Shown here piece by piece: positions 1-7,465 of a stretch of DNA of 64,000 nt. Both the position numbers and the translations under genes were made by a program. The notes under the pieces were generated by a model. That model saw only the letters and a program-made list of their open reading frames with translations, did no database searches and was not told the origin of the DNA. Numbering within the stretch: the first letter of the stretch is position 1; every line of letters starts with the position of its first letter. This stretch comes from Phycisphaerales bacterium (lineage in GTDB: Bacteria > Planctomycetota > Phycisphaerae > UBA1845 > Fen-1342), in NCBI GenBank assembly GCA_016716475.1, contig JADJWG010000002.1:744001-808000 (forward strand), read 5' to 3'.

Positions 1-642
1 GACGTAGACCTCCGCGCTGAGCCCGGCGACCACGCGCGGGATCCAATCGGGAGAGGTGTGGCACGCGCGGGCTGTGAAGATCGGCTTGTTTTCTGCGGCA
101 ATGAAACGCGCTTCGTCGGCGGAATAATTGCGAATGCCAACACCCACGGCCGGGACGCCGAGTTCGTGAATACGTCGCATGACCGCGGCGTGGCTATGTG
201 GCGTGCCCTGGTAACTGGCTCGCAGATCGGCGTGAGCGTCGATCTGGAGCACACTGAGGCGCTTATGGCGCGCCTGTACGGCACGGACGAGCGGGGCACT
301 TACGCTATGCTCACCACCCAGCGCGATCAGGAACTTGCCATCGCGAATGACTCGGCGGGCGGCTTGGAAGATTCGCTCGGTCATCGCTTCGGGGCCACGT
401 GCGTCGGGTTCGAGCGGAGCGAGAGTCGCCACGCCGTGCCGTAAGGACTCGCGCCCGAGTCGCACGTCGTAAAACTCGACCTGCTGCGAAGCGGTGATAA
501 TGGCGCGCGGTCCTTCGCGCGTGCCAACTCCGAAACTCGTGGTTGCGTCGTATGGGATGGGGAGAACGGCAAAATGGGCTGTGCGGTAGTCGGAGAGCTT
601 CGGCTCCAGCCCCAGGAAGTTGTCGTATACGACATGTGCCAT
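1..642 (-). CDS. speB: Agmatinase (ureohydrolase family), C-terminus outside window
   Basis: Hydrolyses agmatine to putrescine and urea in the cytoplasm, the second step of the arginine decarboxylase route to polyamines. The 214 visible residues begin at an ATG (640-642) with MAHVVYDNFLGLEPK and stay open to the window edge. Family metal-ligand motifs are visible: GGEHS with His112, and DAHADLR with Asp135, His137 and Asp139. The later ureohydrolase motif (SxDxD type) would lie beyond base 1, so the gene is partial only because the window ends. It starts 79 bases after the pyruvoyl arginine decarboxylase on the same strand, so the two probably share a transcript and act in sequence. Arginase or formiminoglutamase are alternatives within the superfamily, but the decarboxylase neighbour strongly favours agmatinase. 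Confidence 0.93.
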   Translation of the reverse strand, partial: MAHVVYDNFLGLEPKLSDYRTAHFAVLPIPYDATTSFGVGTREGPRAIITASQQVEFYDVRLGRESLRHGVATLAPLEPDARGPEAMTERIFQAARRVIRDGKFLIALGGEHSVSAPLVRAVQARHKRLSVLQIDAHADLRASYQGTPHSHAAVMRRIHELGVPAVGVGIRNYSADEARFIAAENKPIFTARACHTSPDWIPRVVAGLSAEVYV

Positions 643-721
643 GGCACTCCCCAAAGTTAACAGGGCGAGCAGTGGTCTGCCCGCCCTCCCCAAGTCCATT
701 TACCGAACGGCCCGTCGGAAC

Positions 722-1276
722 CTATTCGAACTGGAAGATGGCCGCGGCCACGACGGTCGTCCACTTTCCGTTCTTGTCGCCTTCGGCCGTCTGGACAATG
801 GCACGGGTAGTGACGATCTGGTCGCTCATCTTGTAGACCTCGCGACGGGCGTCGTAATCCGCCTCGACATCGAACGGGATGTCCAGGGTCGTCGCCAGCA
901 TGCTGGCTGCCATGTCTTCTACGTAGTCGGCGGTCTTCTTTTCCGTCATGCCATAGCCATGGTGCTCGGAAATATAGCCGAAGTGGCTGCCGTCGCGCGG
1001 GACCGCCAGCCCAATGCCGGCCGAGACTAGCCGGTTGGGCTCATCGGTCCGGGCCTCGGCGAGCACGCAGTAAGTGATCTGGCCGGGCAGTAGCTTGGCA
1101 ACGCCTTCGCGCTTCGAAATGAGCTTGCAGTTGGGGGGGAAAATGCTCGAAACCTTCACGAGATTGCACGCCGCGATGCCCGCGTCGCGCAGCGCGGCCT
1201 CGAACGATTCCAGGTTGTTGCGGTGTTTTCCGACGCCGCGGGTGAACCAGATCTTCTTCGCTACCAATGGGTCCAT
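722..1276 (-). CDS. pdaD: Pyruvoyl-dependent arginine decarboxylase
   Basis: Decarboxylates arginine to agmatine, feeding the agmatinase just downstream. The 184 residues match the short pyruvoyl class, not the large PLP-dependent SpeA. The family self-cleaves at a Ser-Ser bond to create the pyruvoyl cofactor. The pair is visible as KVSSIFPP (Ser43-Ser44), which predicts a short beta chain and a longer alpha chain starting at Ser44. The ATG at 1274-1276 is preceded by GGAGGG about 7 bases upstream. The open frame continues 47 codons further up, but that stretch is not family-like and covers the promoter at 1390-1417, so it is not used. The enzyme type is typical of archaea, chlamydiae and several planctomycete-related bacteria. 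Confidence 0.93.
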   Translation of the reverse strand: MDPLVAKKIWFTRGVGKHRNNLESFEAALRDAGIAACNLVKVSSIFPPNCKLISKREGVAKLLPGQITYCVLAEARTDEPNRLVSAGIGLAVPRDGSHFGYISEHHGYGMTEKKTADYVEDMAASMLATTLDIPFDVEADYDARREVYKMSDQIVTTRAIVQTAEGDKNGKWTTVVAAAIFQFE

Positions 1277-1389
1277 CACGAACCCTCCGTTCACGCTCTG
1301 CGTGTAGCAAGGTGCCAGAGGATTGGTGCGCCGTTCCGGCCTACGAAGCCGGTCACCCAGGCCGACGCCCTTTCCGCCAAAGGGCGGAG

Positions 1390-1417
1390 AGTATAGCCAC
1401 TGCGAGTTGATTCTCAA
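1390..1417 (-). promoter_or_regulatory. Sigma70-type promoter of pdaD-speB
   Basis: Read on the minus strand, TTGAGA (1412-1417) and TATACT (1390-1395) are separated by 16 bases. Transcription would begin near 1383 and give a leader of about 107 bases. The first bases of that leader form a perfect 7-bp hairpin (GCCCTTT/AAAGGGC, 1367-1385), which could stabilise the 5' end. The promoter is called from consensus only. Confidence 0.6.
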
Positions 1418-1476
1418 TGGACCACCCGCGGTAATTTGTCAGCGGCTGCCGTCCGGCTGGGGACTGCTACTGGTCC

Positions 1477-1506
1477 TTCGCCCCCTATCGGGCGTGCGAA
1501 GTTTTT
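1477..1506 (+). terminator. Terminator-like hairpin with T6 tail
   Basis: TTCGC and GCGAA (1477-1481 with 1496-1500), or alternatively GCCC and GGGC inside them, can pair. They are followed by G and six T residues (1502-1507). The stem is imperfect. No + strand gene lies upstream in the window, so the transcript it would end is unknown. Confidence 0.4.
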
Positions 1507-1561
1507 TGAGTGGTTTTTTGGAGAACCCGGCCGCGATTCGGATACTTCTGGTTGGAGTCGG

Positions 1562-1681
1562 CGTTGCAGGCGTGCGTTGCCTGCAACGACGCGTTGGGAG
1601 CCTCTCGAGGGCGATGCTCCGGAGGGAATCGGAGCGATCCCTCCGCGGGTCGGTGTCCACCGGGGACACCGACCTGTTTTT
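1562..1681 (+). ncRNA. Candidate structured small RNA (three hairpins plus terminator)
   Basis: Three perfect hairpins follow one another. CGTTGCAGGC (1562-1571) pairs with 1579-1588; CGGAGGGA (1620-1627) pairs with 1638-1645; GTCGGTGTCC (1649-1658) pairs with 1664-1673. The last is followed by CTGTTTTT, a classic intrinsic terminator on the + strand. Nothing coding on the + strand precedes it in the window. The 5' end is not defined; it could lie after the upstream T6 tract near 1508. I recognise no conserved RNA family here (not SRP RNA, RNase P or tmRNA). The alternative is an unusually long structured untranslated region. Confidence 0.35.
1649..1681 (+). terminator. Strong rho-independent terminator
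   Basis: A perfect 10-bp stem (GTCGGTGTCC with GGACACCGAC) with a 5-base loop is followed by CTGTTTTT. The U-tract is on the + strand only. Confidence 0.65.
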
Positions 1682-1848
1682 ATGCGCACACGTCCGCATG
1701 TTCGCCTGCACTGCCCACACCGTTCTCAACTTCTAGCCGTACTTGAGTCTGCCGCCGGGTTCCCGATAATGCATCCGCCGCGGTAGCGCATTACGCCGGT
1801 AGCCCCTCTGCCGGGAGATGCGCCGACCGCAGTGCCGGAGGAGGCCGC

Positions 1849-2691
1849 GTGTACGCTGCCGTCAATGCCTGGACATTCCCCCATCTGACCACCGTCGAGG
1901 ACAAGTTACGAGCGGCGGCCGCAGTGGGCTTCCGCGGCTTCGAACTCACGCTGGACGCCGATGGGCCACTTACGACAACGACCCCGGCGGCCGAGTTTGC
2001 CCGGCTCGCGGACTGCGCCGACGGGCTGGGATTGCAAATCACAAGTGTGGCCAGTGGCCAGTTCTGGCAGCAGCACTACGCTTCGCTCTCGGGTACCGAC
2101 CGCCAGCGGGCCAGCGAACTGACTCTTCGACTGCTGGATGCGGCCGCAGCGGCGCGGGCGGAAGCGATTCTGGTGGTGCCGGCGGTGGTTGGGCAGAGCG
2201 GTGAGCCCAAGGGGCAGGTTCGATACGCGGATGCGTTTCATCGTGCGGTGGACGCGCTCCTGCATCTCCGCACGGCAGCGGAGGAACGTGGCGTGGTGAT
2301 TGGTGTCGAGAACGTATGGAATCGATTCCTCCTGTCCCCGCTCGAGGCAGCGGACTTCATTGATCGCATCAATTCGCCGTACGTGGGTTTCTATTTCGAC
2401 ACCGGGAACGTACTGGCATTCGGTTATCCCGAGGACTGGATCGAGGTGCTCGGTGGCCGGATCATACGCGTCCACGCCAAGGACTATCACGTGGGCCGGC
2501 CCGGTTTTGCGGGTTTCTGTCCACTAGGCGAGGGACATGTCGACTGGCCAGCGGTGATTGGAGCCCTGGGGGCTGCCGGTTACGACGGTCCGCTCACTTA
2601 CGAGGGGGCCGATGACCCGCCTGAAATGGCTCGGCGTTTGGCCCGGATCGTTGCTGGGCAGCGCCCCCTGGAAACCGAGGTGCCGACGTGA
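1849..2691 (+). CDS. Sugar phosphate isomerase/epimerase-like TIM-barrel protein
   Basis: A 280-residue protein of the xylose isomerase-like TIM-barrel family (AP endonuclease 2 superfamily). These cytoplasmic enzymes isomerise or epimerise sugars with a divalent metal. Visible pieces are VIGVENVWN (metal-binding Glu), GFYFDTGNVLAFG (Asp), RVHAKDYH (His and Asp) and the late LTYEGADD (Glu). The GTG start at 1849 has GGAGGAGG 6 bases upstream (1837-1843). The stop codon overlaps the start of the next gene (GTGATG), suggesting translational coupling in an operon with the methyltransferase, gmk and rpoZ. The substrate cannot be told from the sequence; hexulose, inosose and tagatose enzymes all share this fold. 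Confidence 0.82.
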   Translation: MYAAVNAWTFPHLTTVEDKLRAAAAVGFRGFELTLDADGPLTTTTPAAEFARLADCADGLGLQITSVASGQFWQQHYASLSGTDRQRASELTLRLLDAAAAARAEAILVVPAVVGQSGEPKGQVRYADAFHRAVDALLHLRTAAEERGVVIGVENVWNRFLLSPLEAADFIDRINSPYVGFYFDTGNVLAFGYPEDWIEVLGGRIIRVHAKDYHVGRPGFAGFCPLGEGHVDWPAVIGALGAAGYDGPLTYEGADDPPEMARRLARIVAGQRPLETEVPT

Positions 2692-3575
2692 TGGCCGACC
2701 CTGTCGCGCTGCTTGGCGGTGTCACACTTGCGGACGGAGGTTGGTCCACGCAATTACAGCGGCGTGGCGTACCGACAAACGTTCCGGCGGAAATGGCGAA
2801 CATCACACATCCGGACATCGTGCGTGGACTTGTGGAAGCGTACCTTGAAGCCGGGTCGCAGATCATTCTGACTAACACCTTTTCAGCCAATCGCTTGGCA
2901 TGTACGCGGCAGGAAGTGCCGTACTCGGTGACCGACCTGAATCGGCAGGGGGCCGCACTGGCGAAAGAAGTCGCCGCCGCTCGCGCGGTGGTGGCAGGTT
3001 CCATCGGACCGAGTGGCAAAATCCTGGCGGTGCGCGAGACGACCGAGGAGCAACTGGCAGAAGTGTTCGCTGAACAGGCGCAGGCCCTGGCGGCGGGCGG
3101 GGCGGACTGGATCGTGCTGGAAACCTTCTCCGAACTGGCGGAGATTCTGCTCGCCCTGCGGGTCGTCAAGGAAACCACGGGCCTACCGGTTGTTGCGAGC
3201 ATGTCTTATGACGCCGGACCTCAGCGGACGCGCACCATGATGGGGGCTCGTGCGGAGGAATGTGCCGCCACCCTGGAGGAGGCGGGAGCGGATGTGATTG
3301 GTATGAACTGCGGGAGCGGGATTGAAAACGCCTTGCCAGTAGTGGTGACCCTGCGGGCGCACACCGCGCGGCCCCTTTGGGTGAAACCCAACGCGGGTAT
3401 GCCGGAATTGGAAGATGGCCGTGCGGCCTGGAAGCAGACGCCGGTCGACTTCGCCGGATTCGCGCGACCCTTGATCGAGGCGGGGGCGAATGTTTTGGGC
3501 GGCTGCTGCGGGAGCGCTCCTGAGCACATCCGGGCGCTGGCGGGTCTGCTTGCCAAGCGGGGAGGGCGCTCATGA
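2691..3575 (+). CDS. Homocysteine S-methyltransferase family protein
   Basis: A 294-residue zinc TIM barrel of the homocysteine methyltransferase family (N-terminal MetH domain, MmuM, BHMT). It activates homocysteine thiolate on zinc and methylates it to methionine. Counting from the ATG at 2691, the three zinc cysteines are Cys207 (MNCGSG) and Cys272-Cys273 (LGGCCGSAPEH). There are no folate, cobalamin or reactivation domains, so this is a standalone homocysteine domain. It may use S-methylmethionine or another donor, or work with separately encoded MetH parts. A GTG three bases earlier is also possible. The gene is coupled to both neighbours: its start overlaps the upstream stop, and its stop overlaps gmk by 4 bases. 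Confidence 0.88.
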   Translation: MADPVALLGGVTLADGGWSTQLQRRGVPTNVPAEMANITHPDIVRGLVEAYLEAGSQIILTNTFSANRLACTRQEVPYSVTDLNRQGAALAKEVAAARAVVAGSIGPSGKILAVRETTEEQLAEVFAEQAQALAAGGADWIVLETFSELAEILLALRVVKETTGLPVVASMSYDAGPQRTRTMMGARAEECAATLEEAGADVIGMNCGSGIENALPVVVTLRAHTARPLWVKPNAGMPELEDGRAAWKQTPVDFAGFARPLIEAGANVLGGCCGSAPEHIRALAGLLAKRGGRS

Positions 3576-4159
3576 GCAGGGATCAAATGCCACGTGGGCA
3601 ACTCGTCGTCATCAGTGGACCATCCGGCACGGGCAAGAGTTCGATCTGTAATGAGCTCCTGAAACGGATACCCGGCAGCCGCTGGTCGGTTTCAGTTACG
3701 ACACGCCCACCCCGGCCCAACGAGATTCCGGGTGAGGCGTACCACTTCGTCAGCGTGGCGGAGTTCGAGCGTATGTTGGCCGAAGAGGCGCTCCTGGAGC
3801 ATGCCAGATATCTCGACCACATGTATGGCACCCCGCGGAAGCCGGTGGAGGATGCCATCGCCGCTGGCCAGACGGTCATCATGGAGATCGACGTGCAGGG
3901 GGGGGGACAGGTTGCCCGGAAGATGCCGGATTCGATCCGGATCTTTATCCTGCCCCCCACGATGGAGACTCTGAAGGCGCGCCTGGAGGGTCGACAGACG
4001 GAAAGCGCCAGTCTGCAAGAAGCTCGGCTGGCCAAGGCGGACGGGGAAATCGCCTTCGCCCGCAACAGCGGCTACTATCCTTACTTCGTGACCAACGATA
4101 TACTGGAGGATTCCGTTGCCGAGGTCCTGGCAATCCTCAGGAGCACGCAAAAAGCATGA
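3572..4159 (+). CDS. gmk: Guanylate kinase
   Basis: Phosphorylates GMP to GDP with ATP, an essential cytoplasmic step in guanine nucleotide supply. The 195 residues carry the P-loop GPSGTGKSS (about 15-23), the GMP-binding region SVTTRPPRPNE and the lid-region motif MEIDVQGGGQV. The length is normal for the family. It overlaps the upstream gene by 4 bases (ATGA) and the rpoZ start by 4 bases. A gmk-rpoZ pair followed by a CoaBC-type flavoprotein is a widespread bacterial gene order, which supports all three assignments. Confidence 0.97.
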   Translation: MSRDQMPRGQLVVISGPSGTGKSSICNELLKRIPGSRWSVSVTTRPPRPNEIPGEAYHFVSVAEFERMLAEEALLEHARYLDHMYGTPRKPVEDAIAAGQTVIMEIDVQGGGQVARKMPDSIRIFILPPTMETLKARLEGRQTESASLQEARLAKADGEIAFARNSGYYPYFVTNDILEDSVAEVLAILRSTQKA

Positions 4160-4383
4160 TCGAACACCTGCGAAACGATGATGTGATCCAGAAGGTCGGC
4201 GGCCGATTCAAGCTGACCGCCCTGGTGCAGAAGCGCTGGCTCGAGCTGATGCGCGGTGCGCGCCCGCTCGTCAAGAACACCGCCGGCAAAACGGAAATGG
4301 AGATCGTCATGGAGGAAATCCTCCAGGACAAGGTCGGCATCGACTACGAGGCCTCCAACATTGCCCCACCCAGCCAGCGCTGA
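4156..4383 (+). CDS. rpoZ: RNA polymerase omega subunit
   Basis: A 75-residue omega subunit that helps assemble and stabilise RNA polymerase around beta-prime. The beta-prime contact region is recognisable in FKLTALVQKRWLELMRGA and the following VKNTAGKTEMEIVMEEI. The ATG overlaps the gmk stop (ATGA), so translation is probably coupled. Small, divergent omega proteins are hard to call by sequence alone, but the position between gmk and coaC makes this one secure. Confidence 0.9.
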   Translation: MIEHLRNDDVIQKVGGRFKLTALVQKRWLELMRGARPLVKNTAGKTEMEIVMEEILQDKVGIDYEASNIAPPSQR

Positions 4384-4441
4384 TTCACCTGGGGGAGCGC
4401 CCGGTAAGCCCGACCCGGCGCGCCCACTGGTCGGTTACGAG

Positions 4442-4993
4442 TTGCTGTTAGGCGTGACCGGGGGGATTGCGGCCTACAAGGTGGCGGCGTTCGTCTCCCG
4501 CGCGGTGCAGGCCGGCTGTGGTGTGACTGTCGCCATGACCCGCAATGCCCGGCGGTTCGTGGGCGCAGACACTTTTACCGCACTTAGCAATCGGCCGGTA
4601 CTGACCAGTCTCTGGGCGCGTGGCGGTTCCGACACTTATCTCCACCTGCACCCAAGTGAGAGTGCTGACCTGATCCTGGTGGCCCCCGCCACTGCCAACG
4701 TGCTCGGGAAGCTGGCGAACGGGATTGCAGATGATTTGGTCAGCACGCTGCTCCTGGGAGCCGCTTGCCCGATCCTACTCGCTCCGGCGATGAATCCACG
4801 CATGTGGGCTCACCCTGCGGTGCAGCGCAACGTTGCACGGCTGCACGCTGACGGTTGCCGGATCGTCGGGCCGGACACCGGCTGGCTGGCCTGTGGTGAT
4901 GTCGGCGCCGGGCGGATGTCCGAGCCGGAGGTCTTACTGGCAGCGGTCACCACTGAATTGCGCCAACGCCCCCCCCGTTCTGCGGGCGCCTGA
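4442..4993 (+). CDS. coaC: Phosphopantothenoylcysteine decarboxylase-type flavoprotein (CoaC)
   Basis: The FMN flavoprotein that decarboxylates 4'-phosphopantothenoylcysteine in coenzyme A synthesis. Family motifs are clear: LLLGVTGGIAAYK at the N-terminus, LAPAMNPRMW, and the Cys-bearing loop GWLACGDVGAGRM. Only the CoaC half is present (about 183 residues); the CoaB ligase domain found in fused CoaBC is missing and must be encoded elsewhere. The start is uncertain. Homology begins near 4436. No ATG or GTG lies between the rpoZ stop and the first motif, so TTG at 4442 is chosen. A GTG at 4256 would overlap rpoZ by 128 bases and looks unlikely. Confidence 0.85.
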   Translation: MLLGVTGGIAAYKVAAFVSRAVQAGCGVTVAMTRNARRFVGADTFTALSNRPVLTSLWARGGSDTYLHLHPSESADLILVAPATANVLGKLANGIADDLVSTLLLGAACPILLAPAMNPRMWAHPAVQRNVARLHADGCRIVGPDTGWLACGDVGAGRMSEPEVLLAAVTTELRQRPPRSAGA

Positions 4994-5001
4994 TGCCACC
5001 G

Positions 5002-7017
5002 CTACCCGGCTAGGTGAACTCCGTTGTGCGGATGCCGGCGAGTTTCGTCAGATCCCGCACCACACCCTGCATTGTCTTGGCCTGAGCAGTGAGTTGCTCC
5101 GCCGCCGAGGCGGCCCTCTTCCGCAACGGCTGCACTGGCCTGGGTGGCGCTGTCCAACTGCGAAATCGAGTTGTTGATCTCGTTGACGCCCTGAGACTGT
5201 TGTGCGCTGGTCGTGGCGATCCCGTTCAACATCTCGGCCACTTCCGTGACCGATTTGCCGATGCCGGTGAGCGTCTGCCCCACGGTGCCCGCCACGCCGG
5301 TACCTTGGCGGGCGCGCTCGACAGCCGCTTCGATCAACGTGGTGGTCTCTCCCGCAGCGTCACGAGCGCGACCCGCAAGATTCCGCACTTGCTCAGCCAC
5401 CACCGCGAAGCCCTTCCCGTGATCTCCGGCGCGGGCTGCTTCGACGGCCGCATTCAGCGCCAGCAGGTTGGTCTGGAAAGCGATATCCTCGATCACCTTG
5501 ATGATCCGGCGGATGCCCTCGGCCGAGGTGTTGATCGCCGACATGGTTTCGTTCAGTTCCCGGGTCGTACCATCTCCGGCCGCCGCGGCACGCTGCGCGT
5601 CGTGTGCCCGTTCGTTTGCCTGGGCAGCACCATGAGCGTTCGCATCGGCGGCCTGGGTAATCTGCCTCAATGCACTGGCGGCGTGCTCCAACGCGCCGGA
5701 CTGCTCGGCCGTGCTTTGCGCCAACTGCTGGGAGGCGGAAGCGACCTGCGAGGCGGCGCTGTCCACCTCGGCAGTTCCGTCTGCGAGTGAAGCCACAATC
5801 CGCTTGACGGGCAGCGTGATGGACCTTGTCAGGAGCAGTGCGCTGATCGTGGCGAAGACCGCCGCCGCAAACCCCGCCCCTACGCAGGCCCAGATTACGC
5901 CGGAGCGGGCCTGGGCACCGCTGGCAGTAACTGCGGTGACGGTCTCCGCGGCCTGAGCTTCGACCTGTCTGGCGGCGGAGAGGAACTCGTCTTCATAGGA
6001 GCCCACGCCGATGACCCAGTCCCAGGGGGCGAAATAGGAGAGCACGGCGATCTTGGTGCGTGGCTGGGGGTCATTGGGGTTTTGCCATGCGTAGCGCACT
6101 GCCGTCGTCTCGGAGCCGCGCAGTTTCAGGGCGGCATCGCACATCTCGGCGATGACGAGTCGACCATCCGCATCCTTTACGTTGACGATGTTCTCACCGT
6201 CGCGTGTGCCATTTTGTGAGATGACATAATGGCCGCGAGTTGAGCCCGCCGCGTTCAATACGAATACGTATCCGGTGTCACCAACCTTGAGGGATTGAAT
6301 GGCCCGGCGCAGCTCGACGGAGCTTTCCTGCGGCACACCGTTGTACAACATGCCCACGATTTCCCCCGCCGCGTTTCGTAACGGAGCGTAGGAGGTGATG
6401 TACCACCGGTCGACGACGAAGGCCCGGCCGACAAACGTTTCCCCTGCAAGTACTGCCCGAATCACGGCATTCGGGTTGCCGCTGGGCTCGACGGCGGGAA
6501 TATACGTGCCGACGGCACGCTGGCCGTCACGGGTGCGGACGTTGGTGGCGACCCGCAGCATGTCGCCCGCGGCATTCATGCGCTGGAAGATGGTGCTGGT
6601 ACTACCGACCAGTTTCTGATGGGCATCGACGAACAGGCCGTCTTCAGCACTTTCCGGCGTCAGGACGAGATCGCCCCAGCTCAGGGCCGGCAATTCGACA
6701 GCCCGGGCATTTTCATTGAACTGATTGGTGGCGTTCCACGTGTAAGTCTGCGTGGTCAGGGCGACGGTACCATGGTGCTGGACCAGATCGGTGAAGACCT
6801 GCAGATTGGAGCGCACCACGCTATCAAGCAACTCCTGCTGAGCTACGCACATGGCACGGATGATGACGGCCTGGTGTTCAAGGTCGGTCTGTGCAGCGGA
6901 TACGAGCGCGTCGCGGGAGATGTTGCTGTTCTCTGCGAGTGCAGTCTCCACCTGGGCGATCGTGCGCGTAAAGCCGGCCGTCACCTGCCAGGCGGCAATG
7001 CCGGTTCCGAGCGTCAA
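5002..7017 (-). CDS. Methyl-accepting chemotaxis protein with Cache sensor, apparent frameshift near C-terminus
   Basis: A 671-codon chemoreceptor. Residues about 40-360 resemble a periplasmic Cache (Cache_3-Cache_2 type) sensor, with GDTGYVFVLNAAGS and APWDWVIGVGSY. A membrane segment lies near 373-398, a short HAMP-like linker follows, and the signalling domain carries the hairpin tip (AFQTNLLALNAAVEAARAG, about 513-531) that contacts CheA and CheW. Two oddities are visible. After residue 634 the frame becomes Gly/Cys-rich and unlike the family. Removing one G from the GGG at 5114-5116 restores EEAASAAEQLTAQAKTMQ and a normal ending at a TAG at 5010-5012. At the other end, the TTG start (AAGGAG upstream) lies just after an in-frame TGA, and the usual N-terminal membrane helix is missing. 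It may be decaying or mis-sequenced. Confidence 0.85.
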   Translation of the reverse strand: MTLGTGIAAWQVTAGFTRTIAQVETALAENSNISRDALVSAAQTDLEHQAVIIRAMCVAQQELLDSVVRSNLQVFTDLVQHHGTVALTTQTYTWNATNQFNENARAVELPALSWGDLVLTPESAEDGLFVDAHQKLVGSTSTIFQRMNAAGDMLRVATNVRTRDGQRAVGTYIPAVEPSGNPNAVIRAVLAGETFVGRAFVVDRWYITSYAPLRNAAGEIVGMLYNGVPQESSVELRRAIQSLKVGDTGYVFVLNAAGSTRGHYVISQNGTRDGENIVNVKDADGRLVIAEMCDAALKLRGSETTAVRYAWQNPNDPQPRTKIAVLSYFAPWDWVIGVGSYEDEFLSAARQVEAQAAETVTAVTASGAQARSGVIWACVGAGFAAAVFATISALLLTRSITLPVKRIVASLADGTAEVDSAASQVASASQQLAQSTAEQSGALEHAASALRQITQAADANAHGAAQANERAHDAQRAAAAGDGTTRELNETMSAINTSAEGIRRIIKVIEDIAFQTNLLALNAAVEAARAGDHGKGFAVVAEQVRNLAGRARDAAGETTTLIEAAVERARQGTGVAGTVGQTLTGIGKSVTEVAEMLNGIATTSAQQSQGVNEINNSISQLDSATQASAAVAEEGRLGGGATHCSGQDNAGCGAGSDETRRHPHNGVHLAG

Positions 7018-7465
7018 GGGTCCAACTCCTTGTCATGTAAGTCTTGGCTGGGGGGGGGCGCTGCGGCTGTATCACCGCCGTGTCCGCCGCTCTTAACTGA
7101 GGGCCAACCGTTTCGGGGGATATCGACCATGGTGGCGTTGTGGTGCAGTAGGGCATGCGGTCGCACACGCTCCCGGAGGATAATCCGCGAGGAATCTGCG
7201 GAATTGCCCCTCCATCAGTTGGTCAACAGCAGTCGGGGAGCAACGGCTTGCCGTGCGTGTGGGTATGGCAAAGGAAATTACAGCCGCGTACTACACGTAG
7301 TAGTCCTCAGGCGGTCGGGGCCCCGTATAATGCCGCCATAAGCGGGAGAGTTCATGCGGAGTCGATCAATGAACGGTTGGCTTGGGTGTTGCAGCGGGCG
7401 GTGACGTTGCTGATTGGGGCGCATCAACGAGCGATGGCGCCTCGGAGCGGATGGAGGGTGTAGCG
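7018..7465. other. Divergent intergenic region between the chemoreceptor and dnaE
   Basis: A 448-base gap with no convincing gene. It contains a run of nine G residues (7050-7058), an inverted repeat (7289-7302), a perfect TATAAT (7326-7331) and the dnaE ribosome-binding site GGAGGG (7453-7458). Confidence 0.6.
7289..7331 (+). promoter_or_regulatory. Candidate dnaE promoter with overlapping inverted repeat
   Basis: A perfect -10 hexamer TATAAT (7326-7331) lies 135 bases before the dnaE ATG. No good -35 hexamer is found at the usual spacing. Instead the perfect inverted repeat TACTAC-AC-GTAGTA (7289-7302) sits where an activator or repressor touching the -35 zone would bind. The regulator is unknown. 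Confidence 0.45.

Larger units (their letters stand above)
1277..1848. other. Divergent intergenic region, no protein gene seen
   Basis: This 572-base gap separates pdaD (-) from the isomerase gene (+). Short open frames are present on both strands but have no ribosome-binding sites and no recognisable protein character. The region holds the pdaD promoter (1390-1417) and, on the + strand, a terminator-like hairpin (1477-1506), two perfect hairpins and a second, stronger terminator (1649-1681). A ribosome-binding site for the next gene lies at 1837-1843. Confidence 0.6.

Noticed and set aside
7050..7058. G9 tracts at 7050-7058 and 59270-59278 as phase-variation switches
   Set aside because: Both are intergenic. 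Adding or removing a G does not bring any upstream start codon into frame with the chemoreceptor or the sigma factor, because stops lie in between.
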